This document shows, one piece after another, positions 9,224 through 18,734 of a stretch of 64,000 bases of DNA. The translations under genes were made by a program, and so were the position numbers. How positions within the stretch are numbered: position 1 is the stretch's first letter; the number at the start of each line of letters is the position of its first letter. Under the pieces are notes generated by a model. It did no database searches, was not told where the DNA came from, and saw only the letters and a program-made list of their open reading frames with translations. Source of the DNA: Marinomonas polaris DSM 16579 (GTDB lineage: Bacteria > Pseudomonadota > Gammaproteobacteria > Pseudomonadales > Marinomonadaceae); contig NZ_FQVF01000023.1 of the NCBI RefSeq assembly GCF_900129155.1, forward strand, positions 21,425 through 85,424, given 5' to 3'.

Positions 9224-10429
9224 ATGGCTAAGTCGTACGATTTGATAATAGTGGGCGCTGGTATGGTTGGTGCTTTGTCTGCGATATTATTGGCTAAATC
9301 TTCTTTGAGAATTGCTCTTGTTGATAAACATGATGGTGAATATCGATTGTCTACTCCTCCGGCTTACGATGCTCGAGTGAGTGCCATTTCCAGCCAATCA
9401 AAAGCCTTGCTCGAGAAAGCTAGTGTTTGGCAAGGCATTGCGAAAGATCGTATTGCTTCTTATGACAATATGGTGGTTTGGGATGGCCTTGGCGAGGGCT
9501 ATATCGATTTTAATGCTCAAGCGACGGCAATGCCCGAGCTTGGTCATTTAGTTGAAAATGCTGTACTAAATCAGCAATTAATGGTGCAAGTTAGACGTTC
9601 GAAAAACATCGATCTGTATTTAGGCGATTCTTTAGAGTCACATGAGTTAAGTGAATCTGGTGTAAGAGTAGAACTGATGTCTGGTCATGTGCTGGAAGCT
9701 CAGACCATTATTGCGGCAGATGGCGCTATGTCCAAACTGCGCAGCGAAAATGCCTTCGATACCGTTGAGTGGGACTATGGTCATCATGCTATTGTCACAA
9801 CGATCGAAATTGCTCAATCCCATGAAAATACCGCGTGGCAGAGTTTCGGCGAAGAAGGTATTTTGGCATTTCTTCCACTTCCTTCTGTCGATCAAAAACA
9901 TTTTGTGTCCATTGTTTGGTCTGTACCGCCTAAAGAAGCCGAGTCTTTAATGGTTCTCGACGAGAAAGCTTTTTGTCGTCGTTTGCATTACGCGATGAAT
10001 AAGCGCTTCGATGTCTTGGGTATCACTCAGGTTCGTCAAGCGATTCCTCTAAGACAACGTCATGCAAAGCAATATGTGAAAGCCGGACTAGCGTTGATTG
10101 GCGATGCCGCACATACTATTCATCCTTTAGCAGGGCAAGGTGCGAACCTAGGTTTTGGTGATGTGAAGGCGTTAGTGGAAGTGCTAGAAAAAGCCCATAG
10201 ACGTGGCGAGTATCTAGGGACGAGTAAAGTTCTACGCCGTTACCAGCGTGCACGCATGTTGGATAACATTGCCATGGCTGCAGGTATGGAATCATTTAAG
10301 CGTCTATTTTCCACTCAGCAACCGTTTATTGTTCAGCTCAGAAATATCGGTATGAAGCAATTTAACAAAGGCGAATCTTTGAAGAAAAAATTGGTTGCCC
10401 GTGCTGCAGGTTTGTCTTCTTTCTCTTAA
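9224..10429 (+). CDS. FAD-dependent ubiquinone-biosynthesis hydroxylase (UbiH/UbiI/VisC family)
   Basis: Flavoprotein monooxygenase expected to hydroxylate a ring carbon of the ubiquinone precursor. The N-terminal FAD dinucleotide fold is DLIIVGAGMVGALSAILLAK; the second FAD motif ALIGDAAHTIHPLAGQGANLG near residue 285 is the UbiH/COQ6 signature. Length 401 aa is normal. In E. coli and Pseudomonas two such genes (ubiH and visC/ubiI) follow pepP; here there is only one, so I leave the symbol open. The position next to pepP supports the family but not the exact ring position. Confidence 0.85.
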   Translation: MAKSYDLIIVGAGMVGALSAILLAKSSLRIALVDKHDGEYRLSTPPAYDARVSAISSQSKALLEKASVWQGIAKDRIASYDNMVVWDGLGEGYIDFNAQATAMPELGHLVENAVLNQQLMVQVRRSKNIDLYLGDSLESHELSESGVRVELMSGHVLEAQTIIAADGAMSKLRSENAFDTVEWDYGHHAIVTTIEIAQSHENTAWQSFGEEGILAFLPLPSVDQKHFVSIVWSVPPKEAESLMVLDEKAFCRRLHYAMNKRFDVLGITQVRQAIPLRQRHAKQYVKAGLALIGDAAHTIHPLAGQGANLGFGDVKALVEVLEKAHRRGEYLGTSKVLRRYQRARMLDNIAMAAGMESFKRLFSTQQPFIVQLRNIGMKQFNKGESLKKKLVARAAGLSSFS

Positions 10430-10570
10430 ATTAAGCATTTTTTTGTTTTTTGCAATTAGGAGGTAAATAGCGTGTTTTCAAAACGCTACGTATTTCCGGT
10501 TGCAAAAAGCATTTGCTGTCTTATTCTGCATGTATAGATATATCACCAATCAGAGAAAAGGCGGAATTGT

Positions 10571-11398
10571 ATGCAAGCAACGGATCTTCTGAAGAAAACG
10601 GATAAACTTCCCAATGTCCCCGATGTCGTTCGTGAACTGATTCAGCTCCTAAGTGATCCTAATGTTAAATATTCCGATCTTACTGAACGCGTTTCTCATG
10701 ATCAGACGATCTCCTTGAAAGTATTACGAGTGGTTAACTCTGCTTATTTTGGCTTATCGAGAAAAATTTCTTCTATTGATGAAGCAACTGTTTTGCTTGG
10801 AACAGATAAACTGAAAACCTTGGTTATTGCTTCTGGTTTTTCTAACTCGGTAGCCAAAGTTGAAGGTTTAAACCTTAATGAGTTTTGGGCGGATTCTTTC
10901 AGAGTGGCAGAATTAGCACAATGGTTTGCAAAGCGGACACCTTTGGTGGAGGCCGATGAAGCTTTTACGGCAGGAATTGTTCATAATATCGGGCGATTAT
11001 TATTGCATCTTACTGAGCCAGCTATTGCGCAAGAGATTCAATCTTTGGTTACTAACCGTAAAGCGGGGCGTGTTAAAGCTGAACAAGATTTACTTGGCTT
11101 TACTTCCCAAGATGCTGGTAAAGCGCTAATGGATTTGTGGAAGTTTCCGGCAGGACTTGGATATGCAGTACAACATCATAAACGTCCTTTTTCGGATGAT
11201 GAGCCAAATCCGCTTGCTTGTGTGTTGAATTTGGCTTGTTACATTAATGCTTGTATCCACCACGAACGAGAATACGATCTAGTTCGAGAAGGTTTTCCTT
11301 CGGCGGTAGCGAAAGCGGCTGGTTTGCCTGAGGGCGTCATTTATGAATTAGATGATGCTTTAGCGATTGGCGATGGACTTAATCAATTACTTCACTAG
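10571..11398 (+). CDS. HDOD-domain protein
   Basis: 275-aa protein made almost wholly of one HDOD domain, an HD-hydrolase relative that lacks part of the catalytic residues and is thought to act in signalling. Family features are the LPNVPDVVRELIQLLSDPN start, SLKVLRVVNSAYFGLSRKISSIDEA near 50-75 and GIVHNIGRLLL near 140. There is no output or sensor domain. It is the first of three HDOD proteins in this window (also at 15655 and 30333). The specific role is unknown; HDOD proteins elsewhere affect motility, biofilm and c-di-GMP signalling. Confidence 0.8.
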   Translation: MQATDLLKKTDKLPNVPDVVRELIQLLSDPNVKYSDLTERVSHDQTISLKVLRVVNSAYFGLSRKISSIDEATVLLGTDKLKTLVIASGFSNSVAKVEGLNLNEFWADSFRVAELAQWFAKRTPLVEADEAFTAGIVHNIGRLLLHLTEPAIAQEIQSLVTNRKAGRVKAEQDLLGFTSQDAGKALMDLWKFPAGLGYAVQHHKRPFSDDEPNPLACVLNLACYINACIHHEREYDLVREGFPSAVAKAAGLPEGVIYELDDALAIGDGLNQLLH

Positions 11399-11538
11399 GT
11401 TTTAATATCGTATTTTAACTGCTTTTAAATACGTTTAAATGCATATATTCAATAGATTGGCGTATTCAAAAAATTGATATGCCAGTCTTTAATTTATCCT
11501 TTGTTTATCTCTGTTTAACCCCTTATGTTACCTCTATA

Positions 11539-11557
11539 AATAAATGATAATCGCTAG
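11539..11557. promoter_or_regulatory. Possible Fur box upstream of the iron transporter
   Basis: The stretch around AAATGATAATCGCTAG matches the GATAATC core of the Fur consensus, with about 12 of 19 positions agreeing. It lies roughly 120 bp before fbpA, in a 279-bp A+T-rich spacer. Iron-uptake operons are normally Fur-repressed, so the position makes sense, but the match is imperfect. Confidence 0.4.
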
Positions 11558-11677
11558 TGTTTAGCATTGTGTTGTGCTAATTTCTTGTCTCTTTTTTTTA
11601 TGGCCTTTTCTCTTATTTTCATCTGCTATGTGGTGTTTTTGGGAAGAGGGGATCTGTTGAATTGGTAGAAGGTGAGT

Positions 11678-12751
11678 ATGTTTATGAAATTGCGCAAAAC
11701 GATCAAAACGCAAGGACAAAAATCAATATTGAGTTATGTCGGATTTGTTGCGTTAGCTTCGTCATTGCTTCTTTCTACCGGTTTACAAGCCAAAGGCGAA
11801 GTGAACATCTATTCTGCTCGCAAAGAATCTCTTATTAAGCCTGCGTTGGATAAGTTTTCAGAACAAAATGATGTGGTTGTTAACCTTATTACCGGTTCTG
11901 CCGATGCCTTGTTGAGCCGTTTAAAAGCAGAAGGTGATGCGAGTCCAGCAGATATTTTTATTACTGTTGATGCTGGCCGTTTGCACCGAGCAAAAGCTGC
12001 AGGCGTATTGCAGCCTATTCACAGCGACGTATTAAGCGCAAATATTCCGAGTCATTTACGAGATAGTGATGGTTATTGGTTTGGATTATCTCAGCGTGCT
12101 CGAGTGATTTTTTACAACCCTAAAAAAGTCTCAGTAAAAGATTTATCTACTTACGAAAACCTTGCTGATCCAAAATGGAAAGGACGTATTTGTGTGCGTT
12201 CTTCAGCCAATATTTATAACCAATCTCTGGTTGCTTCCATGTTAGAGGCAGATGGTCGTGAGAAAACGCAATCCTGGATCAAAGGACTTGTTTCTAACCT
12301 TGCACGTCCGCCTTTTGGTGGCGATGTGGATCTATTAAAAGCCGTTTCTGCGGGTGTATGTGATCTAACGCTGGCGAATACTTATTACTATGGTCGTCTT
12401 GGGCAAAGTGATAGTGCAGACGAAAGAGCGGTTTATAACGACGTAAAATTGTTTTGGCCTAATCAAGCGCAAGGCGAACGCGGCGCTCATGTTAACGTTA
12501 GTGGCGCTGGTATCACTGCCGCGGCGACTAATATTGAAAATGCTACCTTGTTGCTTGAGTTTCTCACTAACCAAGCTTCCCAAGAATGGTATGCTCACGT
12601 GAATAACGAGTATCCTGTGGTAAAAGGCATTGGCGCTCCAGAAATGTTGGCGCCATTTGGTACATTCCGTGCGGATACGATTTCGTTAAGCCAATTAGGT
12701 GAAAACAATCGTGAAGCAGTCGAGCTTATGGATATTTCTGGTTGGAAGTGA
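11678..12751 (+). CDS. fbpA: Periplasmic ferric-iron-binding protein of an ABC transporter
   Basis: Class of extracellular solute-binding proteins (FbpA/FutA/AfuA type) that capture Fe3+ in the periplasm and hand it to the permease. The N-terminus has a signal peptide (VGFVALASSLLLSTGLQA, cleavage near AKG), then the typical GEVNIYSARKE first strand. DLTLANTYYYGRL contains the paired tyrosines that bind iron in this family. AAGGTGAG lies just before ATG 11678; the GTG at 11672 and ATG 11684 are alternatives. First gene of fbpA-fbpB-fbpC. Confidence 0.88.
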   Translation: MFMKLRKTIKTQGQKSILSYVGFVALASSLLLSTGLQAKGEVNIYSARKESLIKPALDKFSEQNDVVVNLITGSADALLSRLKAEGDASPADIFITVDAGRLHRAKAAGVLQPIHSDVLSANIPSHLRDSDGYWFGLSQRARVIFYNPKKVSVKDLSTYENLADPKWKGRICVRSSANIYNQSLVASMLEADGREKTQSWIKGLVSNLARPPFGGDVDLLKAVSAGVCDLTLANTYYYGRLGQSDSADERAVYNDVKLFWPNQAQGERGAHVNVSGAGITAAATNIENATLLLEFLTNQASQEWYAHVNNEYPVVKGIGAPEMLAPFGTFRADTISLSQLGENNREAVELMDISGWK

Positions 12752-12806
12752 TTTTTCTGATATTTGCTCCATATAACGAGCTTTCTGATATGGTTTTTGA
12801 TAATCG

Positions 12807-14471
12807 ATGGCTAATTTAGCTCCCCCGAGTTTAGCAAGTAAGTCTAAGTGGAATTGGTTAAAAATGGCGGCAATGCTTATTGCTGCCATTTTGGCATTAC
12901 CTATCTTGGTTGTTTTGGTTAATGTTTTGATCGGTGATGGTGAAGTGTGGCGACACCTTTATCAGACAGTCTTAGCTGAATACATTTCTAACTCCTTGTT
13001 ACTGATGTTGGGTGTTGGCATTGGCGTGCTGGTTATCGGTGTGCCTTGCGCTTGGTTGACTAGCATGTGTGATTTCCCCGGTCGCACCTTACTATCTTGG
13101 GCCTTGCTTTTGCCAATGGCCGTGCCTGCTTACATTATTGCTTATACCTACACGGGGGTATTGGATTTTGCAGGTCCTGTACAAACGTTTATTCGCGAAC
13201 TTACTGGTTGGCGTTACGGTGAGTATTGGTTCTTTGAAATACGTTCCCTTGGTGGCGCCATAGCTATGCTGACCTTGGTTCTTTACCCTTATGTGTATCT
13301 CATGAGCCGAGCGGCTTTTTTAGAGCAGTCTGAGAACACCTTAGAAGTTAGTCGCACACTTGGCTATTCTGGTCGCGCTGTATTTTTCAAATTGGCACTC
13401 CCCCTTGCTCGTCCGGCGATAGTAACAGGCCTTACCTTAGCGCTTATGGAGACATTGGCGGATTATGGTACGGTGCAATATTTCAGTGTAAATACTTTCA
13501 CAACGGGCATTTTACGAACCTTTTATGGATTTGGTGATATCGCAGCTGCTTCTCAGCTGGCAGGTATTTTACTGATGTTCGTGGCGGTGTTGATTTTGCT
13601 AGAACGATATTCTCGGCATCGCATTCGTTATCATGCATCAGGTCTAAAAAAGGCCAGTAATCGGCGTATGATTTTGAAAGGTAGTCGTGGCTTTATAGCG
13701 TGCATTTTTTGCTTGCTGCCTATTCTTGTTGGCTTTCTTATTCCCGTAGGTGTTTTGTCCTATTGGGCGGTATTTAAAGCAGAAATGCCCGGCGCGAACT
13801 TTATTCAACTGGCGTGGAACTCGTTTTATCTAGCGGCTATGGCTTCGCTTATTGTGGTGAGTTTAGCCTTGATATTGAGTTACGCCATTCGTTTAAATAA
13901 TGGTAAAGCGGTGAGGACATCTGTAGGCATTGCGGGATTAGGTTATGCCTTACCGGGGACTATTATCGCGATTGGCACTATTGTTCCTCTAGCTTGGTTG
14001 GACCATCGAATCATTGATTTGGTTAAACATTACAGTGGGGAAAGAGTCGGTTTGATTTTTTCTGGCACATTAGTGGCGTTGCTGTTTGCTTACACGGTTC
14101 GTTTTATGGCTGTGTCTTTAGGTGCGGTACAAAACGGCCTTGGAAAGATTAAGCCGAGTATGGACATGGCAGGTCGTTCGCTAGGGATGTCGCCTTTTAA
14201 AGTTTTAACGCGCATTCATATTCCGCTATTAAAAGGTTCGGTCTTAACGGCCATGTTAATTGTTTTTGTCGATGTGTTGAAAGAATTACCAGCGACCTTG
14301 GTGTTACGGCCATTTAATTTTAATACCTTAGCGGTGCGAGCTTTTGAATTGGCGTCAGATGAGCGACTGATCGATGCTGCTCCAGCTTCGTTAATGATAG
14401 TGCTGGTGGGACTGGTGCCAGTGATTTTGTTGAGCCGTTCCATTTCTTCTCACCTGAATAAATCAAAATAG
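12807..14471 (+). CDS. fbpB: Ferric-iron ABC transporter permease
   Basis: Inner-membrane permease of the FbpB type, 554 aa, containing two fused permease halves of about six membrane helices each. Each half has an ATPase-coupling EAA-like loop: LEVSRTLGYSGRAVFFKLALPLARPAI near residue 180 and MDMAGRSLGMSPFKVLTRIHIPLLKG near residue 455. The doubled arrangement is characteristic of Fe3+ and some thiamine/phosphonate transporters. It lies 55 bp after fbpA and 40 bp before the ATPase, so the three genes form one operon. Confidence 0.9.
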   Translation: MANLAPPSLASKSKWNWLKMAAMLIAAILALPILVVLVNVLIGDGEVWRHLYQTVLAEYISNSLLLMLGVGIGVLVIGVPCAWLTSMCDFPGRTLLSWALLLPMAVPAYIIAYTYTGVLDFAGPVQTFIRELTGWRYGEYWFFEIRSLGGAIAMLTLVLYPYVYLMSRAAFLEQSENTLEVSRTLGYSGRAVFFKLALPLARPAIVTGLTLALMETLADYGTVQYFSVNTFTTGILRTFYGFGDIAAASQLAGILLMFVAVLILLERYSRHRIRYHASGLKKASNRRMILKGSRGFIACIFCLLPILVGFLIPVGVLSYWAVFKAEMPGANFIQLAWNSFYLAAMASLIVVSLALILSYAIRLNNGKAVRTSVGIAGLGYALPGTIIAIGTIVPLAWLDHRIIDLVKHYSGERVGLIFSGTLVALLFAYTVRFMAVSLGAVQNGLGKIKPSMDMAGRSLGMSPFKVLTRIHIPLLKGSVLTAMLIVFVDVLKELPATLVLRPFNFNTLAVRAFELASDERLIDAAPASLMIVLVGLVPVILLSRSISSHLNKSK

Positions 14472-14511
14472 CCGAAGCGCCCAATAGCGTTTATTAAAAA
14501 TAGGATCGCAT

Positions 14512-15579
14512 ATGACATCTTTACCTCCTCATAAACTATTGAAAGAAATGACACTGACCGATGTTTCGGTTGGTTATGATGGTGATGCGGTTGTTAAAAA
14601 TGCTTCATTCAAACTGCTAGAAGGGCAGATCGGTTGTTTACTCGGGCCAAGTGGCTGCGGTAAATCGACCTTGTTGCGTGCAATTGCAGGCTTTGAGTCT
14701 TTAATGGTAGGAGAAATTCGCATTGATGACGAGGTGATTGCCAGTCAATCACACAGTGTGAATCCTGAGCACCGTTTTATCGGTATGGTGTTTCAAGACA
14801 TTGCCTTGTTTCCACACCTTACCATTGCACAGAATATCGCTTTTGGCTTATCTGCTTGGCCTAAAGAGGCAGCACAGGAACGAGTGACTTATTTGTTAAA
14901 TTTGGTTGGTTTGTCGGGTTTCGAATCACGCTATCCGCATTCTCTTTCTGGTGGCCAACAGCAACGTGTCGCTTTGGCTCGCGCCATTGCACCTAAGCCT
15001 AAATTACTGCTGATGGATGAACCTTTCTCTGGGCTTGATGCTAAGTTAAGAGAAGAGTTGGTACCTGATATTCGTGCCATATTGCAGCATGAAAAAATGA
15101 GCGCGTTATTAGTGACCCATGATCAGATGGAAGCCTTTGCGATGGCGGATCAAGTATCGGTTATGAGTGAAGGCGTAATTCATCAAACAGGTTCGCCGTA
15201 TCAGATTTATCATCGACCAGAAACACGCTTTGTGGCGAGTTTTATTGGTCATGGGGATTTCCTAACGGCTACCGTCTGTGGTCCAGATTGCGTTCATTCA
15301 GATTTGGGTAATATTCGCGGTGATTTAGACCATGGTTTTGCTGACAATACTCAAGTGGACTTATTGGTTCGTCCTGATGACATTTTACATGACGACGACA
15401 GTGAATTTGTTGGTGTGATTGTAAGTAAATGGTTTCGTGGGTCACACTTCTTATATCGCGTGAAATTGTCTTCTGGCAAAGTGATATATTGTTTTGCTTC
15501 TTCTCACCACAATCATTCCGTGGGGCAAGAGATCGGCTTGAGTGTTCATTTAGATCACCTTGTGATGTTCCCACGCTAG
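14512..15579 (+). CDS. fbpC: Ferric-iron ABC transporter ATP-binding protein
   Basis: ATPase that powers Fe3+ import. Walker A is GPSGCGKST near residue 44, the ABC signature is LSGGQQQR near 145, Walker B is LLLMDEPFSGLD, and the switch His is in LLVTHDQ. A C-terminal TOBE-like regulatory domain of about 100 residues follows, as in FbpC/PotA-type ATPases. 355 aa is normal. It is the last gene of the iron operon, closed by the terminator at 15586-15627. Confidence 0.9.
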   Translation: MTSLPPHKLLKEMTLTDVSVGYDGDAVVKNASFKLLEGQIGCLLGPSGCGKSTLLRAIAGFESLMVGEIRIDDEVIASQSHSVNPEHRFIGMVFQDIALFPHLTIAQNIAFGLSAWPKEAAQERVTYLLNLVGLSGFESRYPHSLSGGQQQRVALARAIAPKPKLLLMDEPFSGLDAKLREELVPDIRAILQHEKMSALLVTHDQMEAFAMADQVSVMSEGVIHQTGSPYQIYHRPETRFVASFIGHGDFLTATVCGPDCVHSDLGNIRGDLDHGFADNTQVDLLVRPDDILHDDDSEFVGVIVSKWFRGSHFLYRVKLSSGKVIYCFASSHHNHSVGQEIGLSVHLDHLVMFPR

Positions 15580-15585
15580 TAAATA

Positions 15586-15627
15586 AAACGCCCAAGTGAC
15601 TTGCTTATAAATCACTTGGGCGTTTTT
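15586..15627. terminator. Bidirectional terminator between fbpC and an HDOD gene
   Basis: Arms AAACGCCCAAGTGA and TCACTTGGGCGTTT with a 12-base loop and T-runs on both strands. It serves the convergent fbpC (+) and HDOD gene (-). Confidence 0.9.
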
Positions 15628-15654
15628 ATGTATTGTTGGGGGCAGACAATAGAG

Positions 15655-16527
15655 CTAGATAGTTCCGATTCCTTGTTCATGGCACACTTCAATTATTCCT
15701 TCAAAATCGTATTCACTCAGTTCTAAATGATCTAGGACGTAATGGCCAATTTTTTGCCATTCGTAGTCTTCGCTTGCACCGCCTATATGTCTATAGGTCG
15801 AGGCAATATGCTCAGCCATTTTTAAAATAGAAGCAAAGGTTAAATTAATAGAGTCGCCAGGCACTCTGTGGTGGAATAAGTAATCGACACGGTGGTGTTT
15901 GGCTATAACCGCACAGCAACTTTTAGGTAGCCCCCATGATTTTGCTAAATAATAACCGACAACTGAATGGTTGGTTTTGAAAGCTTGGTTTTCAACGTCG
16001 GTTAGGTTGAATTCTGGATCTTGATAACCTTGTTTCAATACATCTTTGTAGCCATCGAAACGCTTAAGCATCAAAGGAATACCTGCATTATGAAAAAGCC
16101 CAAGCGCATAGCATTCATCTTGGTATTTAAAATTAAGCTGGTTGGCTAGACTTGAGCAAATCACAGCAACTTCGCTGGCTGTGTCCCAGAAACTGTGTAA
16201 AGATTTTATTGCGTCATCTGAAAGTTCGCTTTTGACTGCGAGTCCGTTAACGATATTGGTGACGCTTGTTGGGCCAAGCAACATGACGGCTTGCTGAATG
16301 GATGCTATTTTTTTAGCTAAATTAAAAGACGCGGAGTTTACGAGTTTTAATACGGCGGCTGAAAGGCTTACATCCTGTGAAATGATTTCTGATATACGTT
16401 CCATGTCAGGATCTGGCATGGCTTGTTCCATGTGTAAATCCACCATAATTTGTGGTTGTGGTGGAATGCTGATGCCTTGCAAGATGAGTTTTAGCTGATT
16501 TTCATTTAATGTAGATGACATGGACAC
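15655..16527 (-). CDS. HDOD-domain protein
   Basis: 290-aa single-domain HDOD signalling protein. Diagnostic stretches are ISQDVSLSAAVLKLVNSASFNLAKKIASIQQAV (residues ~48-80), YALGLFHNAGIPLML (HD-like region) and SWGLPKSCCAVIAKHHR. There is no fused output domain. It is divergent from rlmI and convergent with the iron operon, so its partners are not indicated by context. Only the domain assignment is firm; biological role unknown. Confidence 0.78.
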   Translation of the reverse strand: MSMSSTLNENQLKLILQGISIPPQPQIMVDLHMEQAMPDPDMERISEIISQDVSLSAAVLKLVNSASFNLAKKIASIQQAVMLLGPTSVTNIVNGLAVKSELSDDAIKSLHSFWDTASEVAVICSSLANQLNFKYQDECYALGLFHNAGIPLMLKRFDGYKDVLKQGYQDPEFNLTDVENQAFKTNHSVVGYYLAKSWGLPKSCCAVIAKHHRVDYLFHHRVPGDSINLTFASILKMAEHIASTYRHIGGASEDYEWQKIGHYVLDHLELSEYDFEGIIEVCHEQGIGTI

Positions 16528-16624
16528 ACTTCTTTAAGACAAGTAACTTTACAGCTACGTAATTCGTAGCAATTGAATCTAGAGTCTTTATAATAGCGTT
16601 TTTTAAATATACTGGGTGAAAATT

Positions 16625-17821
16625 TTGAGTGTTATTCGACTAAAAGGTCAAGCTGATCGCCGTTTAAGGGCTGGACATCAATGGATTTACAGCAATGAGG
16701 TAGATACCTCAGCTACGCCATTAAAGCAATTTACCCCAGGGGATCAGGTTGTTGTCGAAACAGCTCAAGGTAAACCTCTTGGTATTGCGACAATAAACCC
16801 TAATACATTGATCTGCGGTCGTTTAATGAGCCGTAGTACCGATACATTTTTAAACAAGTCGACTTTGGTTCATCGTCTAAAGATTGCTTTATCTTTGCGT
16901 GAGCTGACTTATCCAGCGCCGTATTACCGTCTTGTTTTTGGTGATTCTGATGGTTTGTCAGGCTTGGTTGTCGATCGTTTTGCCGATATTTTGGTTGTAC
17001 AAATATCGACCGCTGGCATGGAGCGAGTAAAAAACGAGATCGTTGAAGCCTTGCAAGATGTAGTGAAGCCATCAGCGATTCTGATGAAAAATGATGGCAA
17101 GATGCGTCAGATCGAAGGCCTTGAAACCTATGTTGAAGAAGCTTTTGGTACGGTTCCAGAGTTGGTTTTCCTACAAGAAAACGGTGTGTTGTTTCAAGCG
17201 CCAGTGTGGGATGGACAAAAAACTGGTTGGTTCTATGATCACCGTGAAAACCGCAAAACCATGCAAGGCTTTTGTGATGGCAAACGTGTACTTGATGTTT
17301 TCTCTTACATTGGTGGTTGGGGTGTTCAAGCAGCCTCTGCGGGTGCGACAGATGTTACCTTTATTGATGCGTCTGAAAGCGCATTGAGCCATGTTGGTGA
17401 AAACCTTAAGTTGAACCAATACGAAGGTGGTTTTAACTTGATGCACGGTGATGCATTTGAAGCGATGCAGTCTTTGATTGAAGAGAAAGAGCGTTTCGAT
17501 GTGGTTGTTATGGATCCGCCAGCGTTTATAGCTCGTCGTAAAGACATTAAAGCGGGCGAGGGTGCTTACCATCGTGCAAATCAGCTAGCGATGCGCTTGG
17601 TTGCGAAGGGCGGAATTTTGGTTTCCGGTTCTTGTTCTATGCATCTGGAAACGGCACGGTTACACGATATTATTCGTAGCAACAGTCGTCAATTAGAGCG
17701 TTTTTCGCAGTTGATTTATCGCGGAACGCAAGCACCAGATCATCCGGTCCACCCTGCGATAGAAGAAACGGAATACCTAAAAGCTCTATTTTATCGAATC
17801 CATAACAACATGGGTTTATAA
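16625..17821 (+). CDS. rlmI: 23S rRNA (cytosine-1962-C5)-methyltransferase
   Basis: SAM-dependent methyltransferase with an N-terminal PUA RNA-binding domain, an RNase H-like middle part and a C-terminal Rossmann domain. RLRAGHQWIYSNEVD is the PUA start; VLDVFSYIGGWGVQAASAGA is the SAM-binding motif I near residue 220; VVMDPPAFIARRK is the catalytic motif IV; LVSGSCSMHL carries the motif VI cysteine. I chose the TTG at 16625 because GGGTG lies 6 bases upstream and MSVIRLKGQ matches RlmI N-termini, giving 398 aa (E. coli 396). GTG 16616 is the alternative. Confidence 0.88.
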   Translation: MSVIRLKGQADRRLRAGHQWIYSNEVDTSATPLKQFTPGDQVVVETAQGKPLGIATINPNTLICGRLMSRSTDTFLNKSTLVHRLKIALSLRELTYPAPYYRLVFGDSDGLSGLVVDRFADILVVQISTAGMERVKNEIVEALQDVVKPSAILMKNDGKMRQIEGLETYVEEAFGTVPELVFLQENGVLFQAPVWDGQKTGWFYDHRENRKTMQGFCDGKRVLDVFSYIGGWGVQAASAGATDVTFIDASESALSHVGENLKLNQYEGGFNLMHGDAFEAMQSLIEEKERFDVVVMDPPAFIARRKDIKAGEGAYHRANQLAMRLVAKGGILVSGSCSMHLETARLHDIIRSNSRQLERFSQLIYRGTQAPDHPVHPAIEETEYLKALFYRIHNNMGL

Positions 17822-17875
17822 GCTTATTTGGTTTATGTTGTTAGTAACCAAAAAATAAAAGCTAAAGAATAAGAA

Positions 17876-17916
17876 CGAAAAAAGCGCTGTCAGATATGAT
17901 CTGGCAGCGCTTTTTT
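17876..17916 (+). terminator. Terminator between rlmI and the HAD phosphatase gene
   Basis: Stem AAAGCGCTG(T)CAG / CTG(G)CAGCGCTTT with a 7-base loop, followed by a run of T. The A-run upstream also makes it usable for the convergent HAD gene. Confidence 0.88.
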
Positions 17917-17942
17917 ATTTGGCAATCTTATTGTTTCGTTCA

Positions 17943-18599
17943 CTAATCTCTTAAAGAAATATGCTGCCAGCCACGATCTTGCGCAATTTTTGTTAGTGTC
18001 TCATCGGCATCAACGGCAATAGGGTGAGTAACCAATTCTAATAAAGGTAAATCATTACGAGAGTCGCTATAAAAAAAGCTACCTTCCATTGTGTGTCCGG
18101 TCTCATCCAGCCAATCATTTAAGCGTGTAACCTTGCCAGCTTGGAAGCTTGGAACACCAACAATTTTACCTGTGTAGTGATCGTTAATGATCTCTGGCAC
18201 AGGTGCAATAATATGATCCATGCCTAAAGCATCGCCAATTGGCCCAGTAACGAACTGGTTAGTCGCGGTGATCATCAGCAAGAAATGACCTTGGTCTTTA
18301 TGATGCTGTAATAGTGCATTAGCTTTCTCTTGCATCATTGGCTGGATTTTTTCTTGCATGAAAATGTCGTGCAGCTTGGCCAACTCTTCTCTAGAGAACT
18401 TAGTTAATGGTTCTAGGCTAAACGCCAAGTATTCATGAATATCTAAAGTACCAGTTTGATACTCTTCGAAGAACTTATCGTTGGCTAATTTGTAATCGTG
18501 GCTGTCTACTAAACCTTTCTCAACGAGAAATTGTCCCCAAGTGTAATCGCTGTCGCCATTTAATAATGTGCCGTCTAAGTCAAATATTGCGAGTGTCAC
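17943..18599 (-). CDS. HAD-superfamily IB phosphatase (SerB-like)
   Basis: 218-aa phosphatase. Motif I is IFDLDGTLLNGDS (nucleophile Asp in FDLDGT), motif II is the Thr of LLMITATNQF, and motif III is FYSDSRNDLPLLE. The length and the helical cap fit the HAD-IB group that includes phosphoserine phosphatase. The gene is divergent from rppH-ptsP, the same neighbourhood as Pseudomonas PA0335-PA0336-PA0337. The physiological substrate cannot be told from sequence; a phosphoserine or histidinol-phosphate phosphatase role is possible. Confidence 0.8.
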   Translation of the reverse strand: MTLAIFDLDGTLLNGDSDYTWGQFLVEKGLVDSHDYKLANDKFFEEYQTGTLDIHEYLAFSLEPLTKFSREELAKLHDIFMQEKIQPMMQEKANALLQHHKDQGHFLLMITATNQFVTGPIGDALGMDHIIAPVPEIINDHYTGKIVGVPSFQAGKVTRLNDWLDETGHTMEGSFFYSDSRNDLPLLELVTHPIAVDADETLTKIAQDRGWQHISLRD

Positions 18600-18734
18600 A
18601 AGCTGTCCTCAATTCTTCTAAAGTGCGTGAATTATAGCTCTGGAGACAATAAATAACAGCAGTCTTAATTGTGCAGATGGGGGAATTATGGAACAATGAA
18701 ACTAATTTATTTTTATATTAAAAGGTGATAGCTC

